From Paraburkholderia caribensis (GTDB lineage: Bacteria; Pseudomonadota; Gammaproteobacteria; Burkholderiales; Burkholderiaceae), in contig NZ_CP026104.1 in assembly GCF_002902945.1 (NCBI RefSeq), positions 62,001-126,000 of the forward strand: a DNA stretch of 64,000 nucleotides, read 5' to 3'. The position numbers and the translations under genes were made by a program. Shown one piece after another: positions 26,584-35,316 of the stretch (its first letter is position 1; each line of letters starts with the position of its first letter). The notes under the pieces were generated by a model. The model had not been told where the DNA came from. It was given only the letters and a program-made list of their open reading frames with translations, and made no database searches.

Positions 26584-27372
26584 TTACTGCACGGCGTGCT
26601 CTGCCGCGTCTTCAATCACTGCGGCTACTTCCTCTGGGCGCGACTCGTACACCGAGTGGCTCGCTCCCTCCAGTACCGTCGTATGACTGTGCGCACGCGT
26701 GTAATACCAGCGTTCGAGATCCGGATTGATGACCTTGTCTGCACCGGCAACGATCGCCCAGCTCGGCTTGATCGTCCATGCGGCGGCAGTCAGGGGCGCC
26801 GTAAAGACTTGGGCGGCCGTCAGTATTTGGCTGCGCGCTTCGAATCGCGCCTGCTGCTGGGGCAGGTCGGCGGCGAAGTCCTGCGGGAAATCTGCCGGAT
26901 TCAGATACGTGTAGCCGTCGCTCGTCGTCTGCACGGCACCATCCTGTTTCGCCGTGACGCTTGGCATGCGCTTTCCGAGATCACTTTCGTCTTCGCCCAC
27001 CGCCGGTGCGTGTGCGGCAACATAGACTAGGCCGACCACATGAGAATCCTCACCGGCTTCGGTAATGACGGAACCCCCGTAGCTATGGCCCACGAGAATG
27101 GTCGCGCCGTCCTGCAGGCCGAGCACGCGCTTCGTCGCCGTGACGTCGTCTGCGAGCGAGGTCAGCGGTTCTTGCACGATACTCACGTGATAGCCGTCTT
27201 TCGTCAGTATGTCGTAGACGGGCTTCCAGCCGGAACCATCTACCCAAGCACCGTGAACCAGCACGACATTGTGCACCGGTTCGGCATTCAGGCTCTGCGC
27301 AAAGGCGGTGCTGGAAGCTAACAGCGTGGCGGACAGGGACATTGCAGCGGTCACGAGAGGCAGCAATTTCAT
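26584..27372 (-). CDS. Secreted alpha/beta hydrolase
   Basis: A 262-residue hydrolase with a Sec signal peptide (MKLLPLVTAAMSLSATLLA, cleavage after AFA near residue 25). The oxyanion loop is VHGAWVDGSGW; nucleophile Ser97 lies in LVGHSYGGSV; Asp is probably in VAGADKVINPDLE and His in LEGASHSVYESRPEE. The overall pattern fits the esterase group related to plant salicylate/methyl-ketone-type esterases that is common in Burkholderia. It should act in the periplasm. It is convergent with the GNAT gene and looks like a separate transcription unit. Confidence 0.87.
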   Translation of the reverse strand: MKLLPLVTAAMSLSATLLASSTAFAQSLNAEPVHNVVLVHGAWVDGSGWKPVYDILTKDGYHVSIVQEPLTSLADDVTATKRVLGLQDGATILVGHSYGGSVITEAGEDSHVVGLVYVAAHAPAVGEDESDLGKRMPSVTAKQDGAVQTTSDGYTYLNPADFPQDFAADLPQQQARFEARSQILTAAQVFTAPLTAAAWTIKPSWAIVAGADKVINPDLERWYYTRAHSHTTVLEGASHSVYESRPEEVAAVIEDAAEHAVQ

Positions 27373-27496
27373 AATTTCACTCCTTGGTAACGTTCATTCG
27401 AGTCTGCGCAACGCGAGGCGGATGCCTAACGATCGCGCCGCAGAAGCATCGTTTCAGCCGAAATATGGGTTGCAGAAGCTCGCCGGGTTAATGCGA

Positions 27497-27799
27497 TTAT
27501 TGGAGGGTGAATAGGCTGGTGCGATTAGTGGAGCACCGTTCTTGCCACTCTCTGCTAGATCGCCATGCGAGCACCGCTGTGACGTCATAGACGTGCACAG
27601 CGGCGGTCTTCGCTTCAGCTCCCCGGGGCGATCTCGAGGTGCCGCGGCTCGTTCCCAGCGAGATACCGTAGCCACCCTGTTCGATAGGAGTGAGGTCGGC
27701 GTGAACCTGAGCGCGCGCCAGCCCGCCGCCGCTTCGCGCGAAGGCGAGCGCGGGGGCAGCAACGGCAGAAGTCGCAAGCTGGGCGAGATGGACTGTCAT
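27497..27799 (-). pseudogene. Decayed DUF4148-type periplasmic protein
   Basis: The frame begins MTVHLAQLATSAVAAPALAF (signal-like), then RAQVHADLTPIEQGGYGISLG, matching the DUF4148 pattern RAQVxxELxxLExxGY. The next expected segment, NEPxYPxxIQAAEAK, is found only in another frame (GNEPRHLEIAPGS), followed by AKTAAVHVYDV in the first, so a frameshift interrupts it. An intact DUF4148 protein is encoded at 40636. Confidence 0.55.
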
Positions 27800-28382
27800 G
27801 TTGTATTACTAAATAAACTGAGATTGCGGTTAGCGAAAACAGTCGGCAATGCATCAAGCGTCTTTCGTAGCGGTCGCGACAGTCAGCTCCCTCAGACTGG
27901 ACTGGGTTTGGCGCGGTACATATCGAGATAAACATCACATTGTCCAAAATATTCCCGAATAATTTCGGCTGACCGCTAAACGGGCCGAAGGCCTTTCAGC
28001 GAGAGCGTGCCTCTGCCGGCACGCTCGGCACTTCTCGGGACGTCGCAACGCACAGCCGCACCGTGGTTACTTTGCCAGTATGGTTCGCACCACGCTGGAG
28101 CAGCAGGCCGCGCGAAGAGGTGGGAAGGGGGAGGCATGCATGCGGTGACCACGCTGATTCGGGTCACGTGCAACGGCATGCACACTACGTGCTGATTCTT
28201 TGGCCGAGGCAAACTCGGAGAGCTGGTCATAGGGCGTTGCTCTTTCCGGACTGATCCGAGCATGCTCGCCGGAAACGACGGATTGAGCGGCGCGCTGCGT
28301 GAAACGACATCCTGAAGATGCCAATTACTGGCCGGATATTTAGTTAGGCAGTTCCCCGCGGGGCGCGCAACCATCCGTCTTC
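27800..28382. other. Gene-free stretch
   Basis: About 580 bases with no frame I recognise on either strand, between the DUF4148 remnant and the ECF sigma gene. No repeat, hairpin or promoter stood out. Confidence 0.4.
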
Positions 28383-28934
28383 CTAACCGACGCGTGCGAG
28401 CTTCGCGGTGCCGGGCATGTCATTGGGTACTAGTACCGCACGCAAACGCTCGCGACCTCGTGCGAGGCGAGACATGACCGTGCCGATGGGAATTCCCAGC
28501 GCCGACGCGGTTTCGGCGTAGCTGAGTTCTTCCAGACCGACCAGCAACACGACTTCGCGTTGTTCAGCGGGCAGTCGTTGCAAGGCTAAGTCCAGATCAC
28601 GTATTTCCATTCCGGCGGTCTGGTTAGCGCCCACCGCGAATGCTGCGTCGGAGATCGTTTCGTCGTCGATCGCCACGTGCGGGCCACGAGCCCTCGAGCG
28701 AAGGGTCTGGTTGACGTGTAGGTTGTGCATGATTGCAAAGAGCCAAGCGCGCAGGTCCGAGCCCGGCCGGAACTGCCCATCGTTCCTCAACGCGCGCTCC
28801 AATGCGTCTTGGACCAGATCGTCGGCCAGATCAGAGTTTCTGATGAGCGCACGCGCATAGCGCCTCAAGTGCGGCAAGTGTTCGGCGAGACAACTGCGTA
28901 TGTTCACGACTGCTTTCGCATCGAGCTTCGACAT
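28383..28934 (-). CDS. ECF (sigma-70 family) RNA polymerase sigma factor
   Basis: A 183-residue ECF sigma factor. Region 2 reads LRRYARALIRNSDLADDLVQDALERAL and DLRAWLFAIMHNLHVNQ; region 4 reads LPAEQREVVLLVGLEELSYAETASALGIPIGTVMSRLARGRERLR with the promoter-recognition helix. The start at 28934 is preferred to 28949; both lie near the first helix. The upstream DNA is AT-rich (about 28950-29000). No anti-sigma factor gene adjoins on either side: the neighbours are a 580-base gap and a membrane protein gene 245 bases upstream. It may be controlled by its own synthesis or by a distant partner. Confidence 0.9.
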   Translation of the reverse strand: MSKLDAKAVVNIRSCLAEHLPHLRRYARALIRNSDLADDLVQDALERALRNDGQFRPGSDLRAWLFAIMHNLHVNQTLRSRARGPHVAIDDETISDAAFAVGANQTAGMEIRDLDLALQRLPAEQREVVLLVGLEELSYAETASALGIPIGTVMSRLARGRERLRAVLVPNDMPGTAKLARVG

Positions 28935-29193
28935 CGCTTTACCATTCAACTCAATATTGCATGATTGTATGACAATACTATCATAAAAACGTTTCGCAGC
29001 CGGATGCGCGATGGGAGGGGGGAGGTGTTTGGTGCCGCGGTGCCCCGGTCAAAGCTATCCGCGAACGGATGCCCTGGCAGGCTTGTGCTGGGGAGAAGCA
29101 CATAGGGACGCCCGAGCCGAAAGGCGGGGCGAGTGTTCGAACACGGCGCCGCGAACCAGCCAGCGGGCTTCGCCGGCCGGAGGGCAAAATGCT

Positions 29194-29901
29194 TCAGCCA
29201 GTCGTCCCTTTTAACTGAGGCGAGCTGACGTCGCCAGAGCCGCGCACAGGCGGCGAGACAAGCTTGGCCCGACCATAGAGCATGGTCCACGTCAGCAGCA
29301 CGACGTCCGTTGCGAGGCTCCAGATGGGATTGAAGATGAGAAACTCGCGGGTCGAGAAGTATTGGGAAATCGTGTAGTTGCCGATGGACTTGATGAGGAA
29401 CGCGATGATCCAGACCCAGGTCATGAATCGGTACACGCGCATGGCATATGGCTGCATGGCGACGGCGTCGAAGGCGGCGCGCTTGTGCGGGTCGTTGCCG
29501 GTGGAGAGTTGGCGCGACATCGAGAGCACGAGCGGTTTGCCCATCAGAATCGATAGGGCGAAGATGAGCGCGAGAATGGGATTTTCGAGCGCACGGCCAG
29601 CCAGTGCTCCTTTCTCGGTATGCGAGAGCACGAGCGCGAGCATGTCGACGATGACGTTCTCAGCCGCGATCAGGCCGAGAAAGTCCACGGCCTTCTGGCG
29701 AAATACACTGTGCGCCAGCGCGAGAATTGGCGGTAAGCCTGATAACCCGAGCGGGCACAGGCTGGATGACGCGAAATGAGGCGCGGCGTAGTGGTAAATG
29801 ATGGACGGCGCAACCATGCTAATGAACATGCTGCGGACAAGCGAGAAGACCGCGACATGGCGCGTGGCCCGCTCGAGCGATCCGGACGATGATTGGCCCA
29901 T
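29194..29901 (-). CDS. Integral membrane protein of VC0807-like type
   Basis: A 235-residue protein with about six hydrophobic segments (for example FISMVAPSIIYHYAA, GLIAAENVIVDMLALVL, ILALIFALSILMGKPLVL, VYRFMTWVWIIAFLIKSIGNYTI). The start at 29901 has AGGAG upstream; the longer frame to 29979 adds polar residues. The alternation of membrane helices with LSILMGKPLVLSMSRQLS resembles the uncharacterised VC0807 family, but this is by eye and uncertain. No catalytic motif is visible. It precedes the ECF sigma gene on the same strand. Confidence 0.65.
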   Translation of the reverse strand: MGQSSSGSLERATRHVAVFSLVRSMFISMVAPSIIYHYAAPHFASSSLCPLGLSGLPPILALAHSVFRQKAVDFLGLIAAENVIVDMLALVLSHTEKGALAGRALENPILALIFALSILMGKPLVLSMSRQLSTGNDPHKRAAFDAVAMQPYAMRVYRFMTWVWIIAFLIKSIGNYTISQYFSTREFLIFNPIWSLATDVVLLTWTMLYGRAKLVSPPVRGSGDVSSPQLKGTTG

Positions 29902-30018
29902 AGTGACTCCTCCTAGGGTGAGTGTTTTGCAAACCCCGCAGGCGATCTGCCAGTGCGGGCGTTCGACGGGGTGATACACCGGCGCTCCGGTGCGCTTTAA
30001 AAAATCCTGCGGATTAAT

Positions 30019-30290
30019 TTAGAGTTCCGCGGCACTGACTACAATCTCAACCAGCGTACTCGGGCCGAGGTCGGCAATGCCGATGGCCGCGTGTGTAGGC
30101 GCTCCCTACCGTCGAACGACTTCGCCTAGGCTTCGTTCCGCTCGTCGACCAGGCTCATGTCGGTGAGATAGATTGTGGCGTTCAGGACGAACGTGTGATC
30201 GCCGCCGATATGCCTGAGCCATCTGGCGATCTTCTCAATCGCCGCAATGGGTTTGTTCACCCGTGCCGGCCGATTTGTCATTCGCCGTCG
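30019..30290 (-). pseudogene. Frameshifted RidA-family gene
   Basis: Reverse-strand fragments read IEKIARWLRHIGGDHTFVLN, ATIYLTDMSLVDERNEA, a stop where Trp or Tyr is expected, then AKSFDGR; after a frameshift the end reads APTHAAIGIADLGPSTLVEI and VVSAAEL. This matches RidA at 23622 (NTMIYITDMSRKDELNAAW, TRACIGVADLG, ILVEIVGIAA); the clamp Arg position is His here. It lies beside a second class II aldolase, echoing the first island's layout. Confidence 0.75.
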
Positions 30291-30455
30291 CACAGCATGT
30301 GTAGGAGGTGTTGCTGTGACGGACCGGCCGTGCGGGGGTGGGGCGGGGCGGGGCGGAATCGTTCGATCATTTCGGGCCTGGCGGGTGAGCGTCGCGCGTC
30401 GGAACCGGCGCGTTGGATTACGAGGGGAAATTGGTGAAGGCATGCTGGCTGCGAC

Positions 30456-31211
30456 TCAGGTCGCGTAGCTCTGGTCGATGCGGTCGAGCTTGCGGATGAG
30501 CGCCGGCCAGATGAATTGACCCGGGCTGCTCCCCGTTTGCACGCGGACACCTTCTCGCCCGCGCCCGAGCACTTCGGGTTCGATGTTTTGAAGCTCACCC
30601 ATCGCCTGCGCGCCGACCTGGATTTGACACGCCGTTTCGAAGATGTACATCGCCAGGAATGCATCGGCGATGCTCGGGCCGACTGTCAGGAGACCGTGAT
30701 TCCGCAGGCAAAAGTAGGTGGCATTGCCGAGATCGGCCTGCAGGCGGGGTTTTTCATCGGTGCGGAACGCGACGCCCTCGTAATCGTGATACGCGATCGA
30801 ATCGAGCACGAAGGTACTTTGCTGCGAGATAGGAAGGAGTCCATCTTTTTGTGTCGAAACTGCGATGCCCGCGCGCGTGTGCGTATGGAGGACACACTGT
30901 ACATCGGGTCGTCCTTCATGAATTGCACTGTGTATCGTAAAGCCTGCCGGATTAACTGGATAGGGCGAATCGGAGAGCTTATTACAGGCTTCGTCGACCT
31001 TGATCAGGGATGAGGCGGTGATCTCATCGAACATTAGCCCGTACGGATTGATCAGGAAATGATGAGTGTCGCCTGGAATGCGCGCCGAGATATGCGTGAA
31101 CAACAAATCGCTCCAGCCGTAGAGTGAGACGAGGCGATAGCAGGCGGCGAGATCGACACGGAGTTTCCATTCTTCCGGGGAAATGTCGTTGTGCTGCGGG
31201 GACGGGGACAT
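30456..31211 (-). CDS. Class II aldolase/adducin family protein (paralogue of 25154)
   Basis: A 251-residue class II aldolase-fold protein. The start at 31211 has GGAGCTGTC just upstream. It keeps YRLVSLYGWSDLLFTHISAR, FLINPYGLMFDEITASSLIK, AGFTIHSAIHEG, VLHTHTRAGIAVS and RNHGLLTVGPSIADAF, so the Zn-binding histidines are present. It is collinear with the protein at 25154, with differences mainly at the C-terminal third. It lies 29 bases after the PLP enzyme gene at 31241 and is probably co-transcribed with it, suggesting it acts on a product of that enzyme. Confidence 0.87.
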   Translation of the reverse strand: MSPSPQHNDISPEEWKLRVDLAACYRLVSLYGWSDLLFTHISARIPGDTHHFLINPYGLMFDEITASSLIKVDEACNKLSDSPYPVNPAGFTIHSAIHEGRPDVQCVLHTHTRAGIAVSTQKDGLLPISQQSTFVLDSIAYHDYEGVAFRTDEKPRLQADLGNATYFCLRNHGLLTVGPSIADAFLAMYIFETACQIQVGAQAMGELQNIEPEVLGRGREGVRVQTGSSPGQFIWPALIRKLDRIDQSYAT

Positions 31212-31240
31212 GACAGCTCCTGTACGAATCGATAAGAGAG

Positions 31241-32359
31241 TTAGAGGCTGGCGCCGCGTGCGGCCACGGGCCAGAGTGCCTCGACAATGCCTTCGCGCAC
31301 GCACACGATGACGTCATGAAGGTTGACAGTAGGGTCGCAGTGCGAGGGGATGAGCTTTAGTTGCGTGCCGAGCGGCAGCGTGGTGCCGGGCGGCAGAAGA
31401 AGGGTGCCGTGCTCATCGGAGGCGGCCACGAGCCGCATATCCGATCGCCCGAGCACGCCCGGCAGGCCTTTCTCCAGGGTGTACGATTTCAGTCCGGCGT
31501 CGAGAACGGCCCGGCCGGGCGCGGTTGCACTCATGACGGTAGTGAGGACGAAGAGGCTCTGCTCGAATTCGGAATAGGGCTTCCCGTCCACGCCAACAAT
31601 GGCTGCGTACTCGCCATCCATGAAGATGTACGAGCCGCATTGCAGCTCGGTCCAAAGACGCGATTCGCCTTCGAGGCGGAACGTTCCTGTACCGCCCCCG
31701 CCCACGACCAGGCATTTCAGCCCGGTGCGTTCAATGGCGCTAATACTCAGGCGTACAGACGCTGCCGCGTGCTCGATGGCCAGCTTGCGCTCTTCGTAGG
31801 AAGCGAGATGCTGGGCTTTGCCCTCATAGGCTTGGAGCCCTAAGAACCTAAGACCGGGCGCCGCCGCTATGCGCTGCGCCAGCGCCGCCGCTGCCTCCCC
31901 CGCCGCGACGCCGCACCTCCACATGCCCATATCAATTTCGACGAGCGCTCCGAGTACGACGTCGAGTTCCTGTGCGGCTTGTGACGCGGCTTCCACTTGT
32001 TCGGGGGCGTCAAAACACAAGGAGATCGTTGCGATCTTCGCAAGTTGCGCGAGGCGCCGCAACTTGCGAATGTCGAGTACTTCGTTGCTCACAAGCACAT
32101 CACGGACGCCTGCTGCCACCAGAGCTTCGGCCTCGCCCACCTTTTGGCAGCACAGGCCGATGGCGCCGTGCTCAATTTGCTTGCGGGCGATCATAGGGCA
32201 GCGATGCGTCTTGGCATGCGGTCGCAGGCCAACACCAACGCTTTTTGCGTAGTTGGCCATTTTCGCAACGTTGCGCTCGAAGGGGTCGAGGTCCAGTATC
32301 AGTGCAGGAGTTTCAACTTCAGCGAGTGGGGTACCTACGCGGACATCGAGCTGAGTCAT
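31241..32359 (-). CDS. PLP-dependent D-threonine aldolase / 3-hydroxyaspartate aldolase-dehydratase family enzyme (BhcC/DSD1-like)
   Basis: A 372-residue fold-type III PLP enzyme (alanine-racemase N-terminal barrel). Start 32359 is the first Met before VETPALILDLDPFERN. The PLP lysine is Lys50 in RPHAKTHRCP; IGLCCQKVGEAEALVAAGV, VEIDMGMWRCGV and GGGGTGTF bind cofactor; His340 and Cys341 in SHCDPTVNLHD match the metal site of this family. The tail ALWPVAARG recalls BhcC-type beta-hydroxyaspartate aldolases. It may cleave a 3-hydroxy amino acid to glycine plus an aldehyde, or dehydrate it. A paralogue at 56376 has the same motifs. Divergent from a TetR gene with a palindromic operator between. 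Confidence 0.85.
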   Translation of the reverse strand: MTQLDVRVGTPLAEVETPALILDLDPFERNVAKMANYAKSVGVGLRPHAKTHRCPMIARKQIEHGAIGLCCQKVGEAEALVAAGVRDVLVSNEVLDIRKLRRLAQLAKIATISLCFDAPEQVEAASQAAQELDVVLGALVEIDMGMWRCGVAAGEAAAALAQRIAAAPGLRFLGLQAYEGKAQHLASYEERKLAIEHAAASVRLSISAIERTGLKCLVVGGGGTGTFRLEGESRLWTELQCGSYIFMDGEYAAIVGVDGKPYSEFEQSLFVLTTVMSATAPGRAVLDAGLKSYTLEKGLPGVLGRSDMRLVAASDEHGTLLLPPGTTLPLGTQLKLIPSHCDPTVNLHDVIVCVREGIVEALWPVAARGASL

Positions 32360-32447
32360 GGTCGGGAATCTAGAAAGGAAAGCGAAATATTTGTCACCTG
32401 TTTGGCCGACGGCGGAAAGACGACTTTGAACCTGAGCGGCCATCGAA

Positions 32448-32475
32448 TTACTGTACCGTCTGGACTGTACGGTAA
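32448..32475. promoter_or_regulatory. Inverted repeat, probable TetR operator
   Basis: Half-sites TTACTGTACCGTC and GACTGTACGGTAA, separated by TG, agree at 11 of 13 positions as an inverted repeat. It sits in the 157-base gap between the PLP enzyme (start 32359) and TetR (start 32517), 42 bases from the latter. A similar dyad lies at 61047 beside the second ABC island. Confidence 0.65.
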
Positions 32476-32516
32476 ACTATTTTTCATGTAAACCACCGGA
32501 CGATCCTGAAAACGCT

Positions 32517-33128
32517 ATGAGCGGCAAGACTGCGAAGAAGCGAGGCCGGCCCAGCGCGCGCGCGAAAATCATCAATGCGGCACTCGACCTCATTAAGGAA
32601 GTCGGCGTCCCGGCTCTGACGCTCGACGCTGTGGCAGAACGCGCGGGCGTGAGCAAGGGCGGACTGCTCTATCACTTTCCGTTCAAGGAAGAACTGCTCA
32701 CGGCGGCGAACGAGACCATCGTCGAACATCTGCTAGCCGGTCGCGAGGCGGAAGCGGCCCTGTTGCCCGACGTCCCAGGCCGCGCCCTGCGCGCCTACGT
32801 GCTGGCCTCGGTCAACAATCGCGCGGGGAACGACGAAGTGGCAAGCCGCCTGCTCGCAGCTGGTCCGGCCCTCAAGGCGTCGGCTGATCCAATTCGGCAG
32901 TACTGGCGGGAGCGGTTTCAGCAATTGTCGACAGATATCGGTTTCGATGCGGCGGGGTTGGTTCATGTTGCGACTGAAGGATTGTGGTTCATGGAAATGC
33001 TTGGGCTCTCTCCCTTCTCTGACCAAGAACGGCAGCGAATCGTGGACCTCATTCTGGGCATGATCAGCGGCACTGCCGAACAGACACGGGTGAAACGCAA
33101 GAGCGCGCGCAATACGCCGTCACGCTGA
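32517..33128 (+). CDS. TetR-family transcriptional regulator
   Basis: A 203-residue TetR regulator. The HTH (about residues 15-60) reads IINAALDLIKEVGVPALTLDAVAERAGVSKGGLLYHFPFKEELL. The C-terminal effector domain ends in helices GLVHVATEGLWFMEMLGLSPFSDQER. It probably represses itself and the divergent PLP-enzyme/aldolase operon through the dyad at 32448-32475. The regulator at 62340 is a paralogue: KGGxLYHFP, ATEGLWFxExxGxSPF and ERxxIVxLxL are shared. Both sit near BhcC-like PLP genes, supporting a common type of ligand. Confidence 0.92.
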   Translation: MSGKTAKKRGRPSARAKIINAALDLIKEVGVPALTLDAVAERAGVSKGGLLYHFPFKEELLTAANETIVEHLLAGREAEAALLPDVPGRALRAYVLASVNNRAGNDEVASRLLAAGPALKASADPIRQYWRERFQQLSTDIGFDAAGLVHVATEGLWFMEMLGLSPFSDQERQRIVDLILGMISGTAEQTRVKRKSARNTPSR

Positions 33129-33307
33129 AGAGCTGCGCGAACCGCTCGATCCGATAGTCAAGCCGCCCGATCGAATCGATGACTACAGTTAGCAATTTTG
33201 CTCAAAGCGGGAGCTCTGACAAGGCAACAAATAATCAATATTTGAGCCAAAAATGAGTTGTTTTTGCGTCGTTTTGCACGGCCATAAAGATTGCGCCGGC
33301 ACGTCGC

Positions 33308-33335
33308 TTGACACACTGTCGGCAACGTTTATTCT
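33308..33335 (+). promoter_or_regulatory. Candidate sigma-70 promoter
   Basis: TTGACA at 33308-33313 and TATTCT at 33330-33335 with a 16-base spacer, about 100 bases before the aminotransferase start. The rest of the 308-base gap (33129-33436) is AT-rich and shows no gene. Confidence 0.4.
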
Positions 33336-33436
33336 TCACCTCGAATCGCTTGAGGGGCACGTATCACATCGCTCGCCTACGGCAGATTAACTAGCGTACG
33401 TAAACGCATGAATGTAAGTCTCATTTGGAGATTCGG

Positions 33437-34618
33437 ATGTCGATCGATGTAGACCGGTTACGTGCCGACACGCCCGGTGTCATGCATTGCCTGCACTTCA
33501 ACAACGCGGGCGCCGGGCTGATGCCTGCGCCCGTACTGGACGCCATGACATCTCACCTCCGGCGGGAAGCGGAGATCGGTGGGTATGAGGCTGGTTTCGA
33601 AGCGAGCGCGGCGCTCGATGCGGTCTATGACAGCGTGGCTGCGCTTATAGGTGCGCGTCGCGATGAAATTGCATTGACGGAAAACGCGACCGTTGCGTGG
33701 CAAATGGCGTTCTATTCCTTGCGCTTCGAGCAGGGGGATCGCATCCTTACCGCGCAGGCCGAGTATGCCGCCAATTTTGTAGCTTTCCTGCACATGGCGA
33801 GACGCACCGGAGCGGTCGTCGAAGTCGTGCCGAACAACGAAGACGGTGTGCTGGATACAGATGCGCTCGAGACCATGATTGACGAGCGCGTCAAGCTGAT
33901 TGCGATCACTTGGGTACCTACCAACGGCGGTCTCGTCAATCCGGTGGCGGAAGTGGGCAGGATCGCCCGCTCTCGAGGCGTCCGTTACCTAGTGGACGCA
34001 TGTCAGGCGGTCGGGCAGATGCCCGTGGACGTGATCGAAATCGGTTGCGACATGCTTTCCGCCACGGGGCGCAAGTTCTTGCGCGGACCGCGCGGCACGG
34101 GGTTCCTCTATGTACGTCGCCAGATACTGGGCGAGCTTCACCCGCCGGTGATCGACCACTTTGCCGCACCATGGATCGAGCCCCAGCGTTACGACCTGCG
34201 TGATGACGCGCGCCGTTTCGAAACTTGGGAAAACAACTATGCTGCCCGGCTCGGCCTCAAGGTTGCGGTTGACTACGCCATGGCAGTGGGCCTCGACGCG
34301 ATCCGCGCACGGTGCCTTGCGCTTTCCGCCGAATTGCGCGCCGCTCTGACGGCAATTCCGGGCGTGCGCCTGCACGATCTCGGCACAGACCTGGCCGCGA
34401 TCGTCTCTTTCACGATCGACAACCGGGATCCGTTGGCGGTCAACCGGCGTCTCTTCGAGGCACGCATCAACGTGACCACGTCTCGGCCGGCGGTGACGTT
34501 GCTGGATTCTCTTGCACGCGAGCTGCCTACTCTGTTGCGCGCGTCGCCGCATTACTACAACACCTCGACCGAGGTCGAAGCGTTCGCGAAGGCCATCCGC
34601 CAAATCACATCTGACTGA
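33437..34618 (+). CDS. Class V aminotransferase / cysteine desulfurase-like PLP enzyme
   Basis: A 393-residue fold-type I PLP enzyme. The ATG at 33437 follows TTGGAGATTCGG. N-terminal substrate loop HCLHFNNAGAGLMPAPV, then LTENATVAWQMAFYSL; the cofactor Asp/Gln segment is YLVDACQAVGQMPVDV, and the PLP Lys is in SATGRKFLRGPRGTGFLYV. This pattern fits the isopenicillin-N-epimerase-like / selenocysteine lyase-like group rather than true IscS, since the catalytic Cys loop is absent. It may transaminate, epimerise or beta-eliminate an unusual amino acid. It is followed by a broken M20 amidohydrolase and diaminopropionate ammonia-lyase. Confidence 0.85.
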   Translation: MSIDVDRLRADTPGVMHCLHFNNAGAGLMPAPVLDAMTSHLRREAEIGGYEAGFEASAALDAVYDSVAALIGARRDEIALTENATVAWQMAFYSLRFEQGDRILTAQAEYAANFVAFLHMARRTGAVVEVVPNNEDGVLDTDALETMIDERVKLIAITWVPTNGGLVNPVAEVGRIARSRGVRYLVDACQAVGQMPVDVIEIGCDMLSATGRKFLRGPRGTGFLYVRRQILGELHPPVIDHFAAPWIEPQRYDLRDDARRFETWENNYAARLGLKVAVDYAMAVGLDAIRARCLALSAELRAALTAIPGVRLHDLGTDLAAIVSFTIDNRDPLAVNRRLFEARINVTTSRPAVTLLDSLARELPTLLRASPHYYNTSTEVEAFAKAIRQITSD

Positions 34619-34751
34619 CGACAATTTGTGCGAGTAAAAGTCCACGATTGGAGCACGAATGGGAGAAAAAACGCCGACCTAGTCGACGACAACGATATTG
34701 CGCTGCGGAACGCATTTCTATACTGACCAGGTGCTCACTCGTGTTGTTGCC

Positions 34752-35279
34752 ATGCGAAGCTTTGGTGCCCCCGTCCTGCAAGCCGAAATGGTGCACTATA
34801 GCCACCACCTTCACCAACATCCAGAAGCAGGATTCGAGGAGTTCAAGACCAGTGCCTTCATCGCGCGCTGGCTAGAAGAGCTTGGCCTGTCTGTTAGGCA
34901 AATCGGCGGGACCGGACTCGTGGCAAGCCTGTCGTGCGGTTCAGGTACTGGTGCGATCGGATTGCGGGCGGATATGGATGCGCTGTACATCACCGAGGCG
35001 GCCGCTGATCGTCCCTACACGTCGGCGCGCCTGTGCAGGATGCACGCTTGCGGCCATGACGGCCATATGGCGATGTTGCTCGGCGCCGTGCATCTGCACA
35101 CCGGTGGCAAAGATTTCGACGGCACCGTGCGATTCGTCTCGATGACAGCTTGTTTAAGCGCTTTCCCTTCGATGAGATCTACGCGGTACGCGCTATCGCT
35201 CTATGACTTTAACGACAGTATTCTCGGCCTAGGCGCGGCGTGTTTCGCCTCGATCGTTCGCACGCGGTTGCCGGCTTGA
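34752..35279 (+). pseudogene. Truncated M20-family amidohydrolase (hippurate hydrolase type)
   Basis: The first third of an M20D peptidase is in frame: YSHHLHQHPEAGFEEFKTS, IGLRADMDALYITEA and MHACGHDGHMAMLLGAV, so the metal-binding His and Asp are there. After GTVRFV the expected FQPAEE is missing; the frame continues into unrelated residues, while an alternative frame reads DDSLFKRFPFDEIYAVRAI, the next family segment. Normal length is about 380-400 residues; the second half is gone. It may once have released a free amino acid for the lyase downstream. Confidence 0.8.
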
Positions 35280-35316
35280 CGGCCCTATCACCCATTATGC
35301 GCAAGGATCCAAATCC

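Noticed and set aside
28979..29193. Possible small gene between the ECF sigma gene and the membrane protein
   Set aside because: Only overlapping short frames with Arg/Pro/Ser-rich translations, typical of GC-rich noise.
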